From Lingula anatina (lineage: Eukaryota > Brachiopoda > Lingulata > Lingulida > Lingulidae): 32,883 bases of DNA. Location: contig NW_019776111.1 in NCBI RefSeq assembly GCF_001039355.2, positions 19,383 through 52,265 on the forward strand. The letters are read 5' to 3'. Positions 32,129-32,883 of this stretch are shown piece by piece (the first letter of the stretch is position 1; every line of letters starts with the position of its first letter). The notes beneath the pieces were generated by a model. It was not told the DNA's origin. It ran no database searches and saw nothing but the letters and a program-made list of their open reading frames with translations. The translations under genes and the position numbers were made by a program.

Positions 32129-32883
32129 ATAACATTACTCTGCACGCGCCAGGGACCAATTAATTTGAAATTCAAACGCACTGCTAACAGCAGCAGTTTA
32201 TTAAAACATTAGTACAATTATCTCTAAACACCGATCTGTGTGAAATCAAAGATCGATCAACTATCAAATCTAATCCCGTGGCCCTATTGTTCGAAGCGCC
32301 AACCGTAGGATAAGTCGATAAATCGGCTGCGCCACAAAATTATGCTCTTGTTTGTAGCTAGTATACAATGGCCGACTCGTGTTGTAACTAGTACAAATAA
32401 CACCTTTGGGCTTTCTAATCTGGCCCTGCCTTTTAAATGCCGTTCGCTTAATAATACCCTAGACGTTCATTGAGTAAAACAACAAGAAGAGTAGCCGGTA
32501 TCATAAAGTAATTACCCTCCATCATCCATTATTTATTATCGTAATCTGTCTAACTAGTGCAACCAGTGTATAACTCAGTACACCGTGTGCTAATAGACAT
32601 GATGGGGTCGGAATTCAAGGAGAATCTTAAAAGTTACTGAAGGATCCTAGATTTAGGGAGCACAAGAAGAGACAAAGGGTAATTACACAAAAAGTGAACA
32701 ATGCGTTTATTTGCCATGGGATCTACCCTGTAGCTGCAAGGTGCCGTAGTCTCAATTATATAAAGCGAAAACTCGTGTGATTGATGCCCGTTTTTTCTTT
32801 TTGCGTTATATTTACATAACTGTTTTAATCACTTCTTAACTACTTCAATTTCTTTCCATTTTGGACAGTACAACAGTAAAATT
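32129..32883. other. No gene seen
   Basis: AT-rich DNA to the window end. No open frame over 60 codons and no repeat of note. Confidence 0.4.

Overview
This window looks like nuclear DNA from an animal, most likely a marine invertebrate. It is AT-rich and mostly non-coding, has long introns with GT-AG boundaries, many dinucleotide to tetranucleotide microsatellites, a 368-base assembly gap inside a GA tract, and many short foldback transposons. The frequent ACATGTA-type words and a secreted chitin-binding-like gene suggest a mollusc or another lophotrochozoan. That assignment is inference; no diagnostic gene proves it. Nothing bacterial (operons, CRISPR, Shine-Dalgarno sites) is present.

The one gene I can assemble with confidence is on the minus strand, from the ATG at 8270 to the stop at 3848. 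It has four coding exons (8270-8150, 5317-5081, 4522-4446, 4222-3848) whose splice phases match exactly (1, 1, 0) and which add up to 810 coding bases, or 269 residues. The product has a signal peptide, two cysteine-rich regions that resemble degenerate peritrophin-A / CBM14 chitin-binding domains, a furin-type RRKR site between them, and acidic linker and tail segments. Intron 1 carries a 379-bp inverted-repeat element and several microsatellites. A second foldback element lies just past the stop.

The rest is intergenic or intronic. 8.3-11.5 kb: AT-rich DNA, GT, GA and CA tracts and one unexplained 163-codon frame. 11.5-12.3 kb: three foldback elements of three families side by side, followed by a short lysine-rich ORF at 12514. 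13.9-15.8 kb: two opposite copies of one inverted-repeat element flank the GA tract with the gap. 19.76-19.81 kb: three CACGTG E-boxes at exact 22-bp spacing. 21.0-21.3 kb: two coding-like minus-strand segments that could be terminal exons. 25.8-27.4 kb: a TA-flanked element, a second cluster of the 11.5-kb foldback families, and a hAT-like element. 28.5-29.07 kb: a 290-bp tandem duplication. 30.46 kb: a near-perfect 46-bp palindrome. 32.0 kb: consecutive hairpins that resemble decayed retroelement ends.

I found no rRNA, no convincing tRNA and no intact transposase or reverse transcriptase. Apart from the four-exon gene, all coding calls are low-confidence candidates needing transcripts or homology to confirm.
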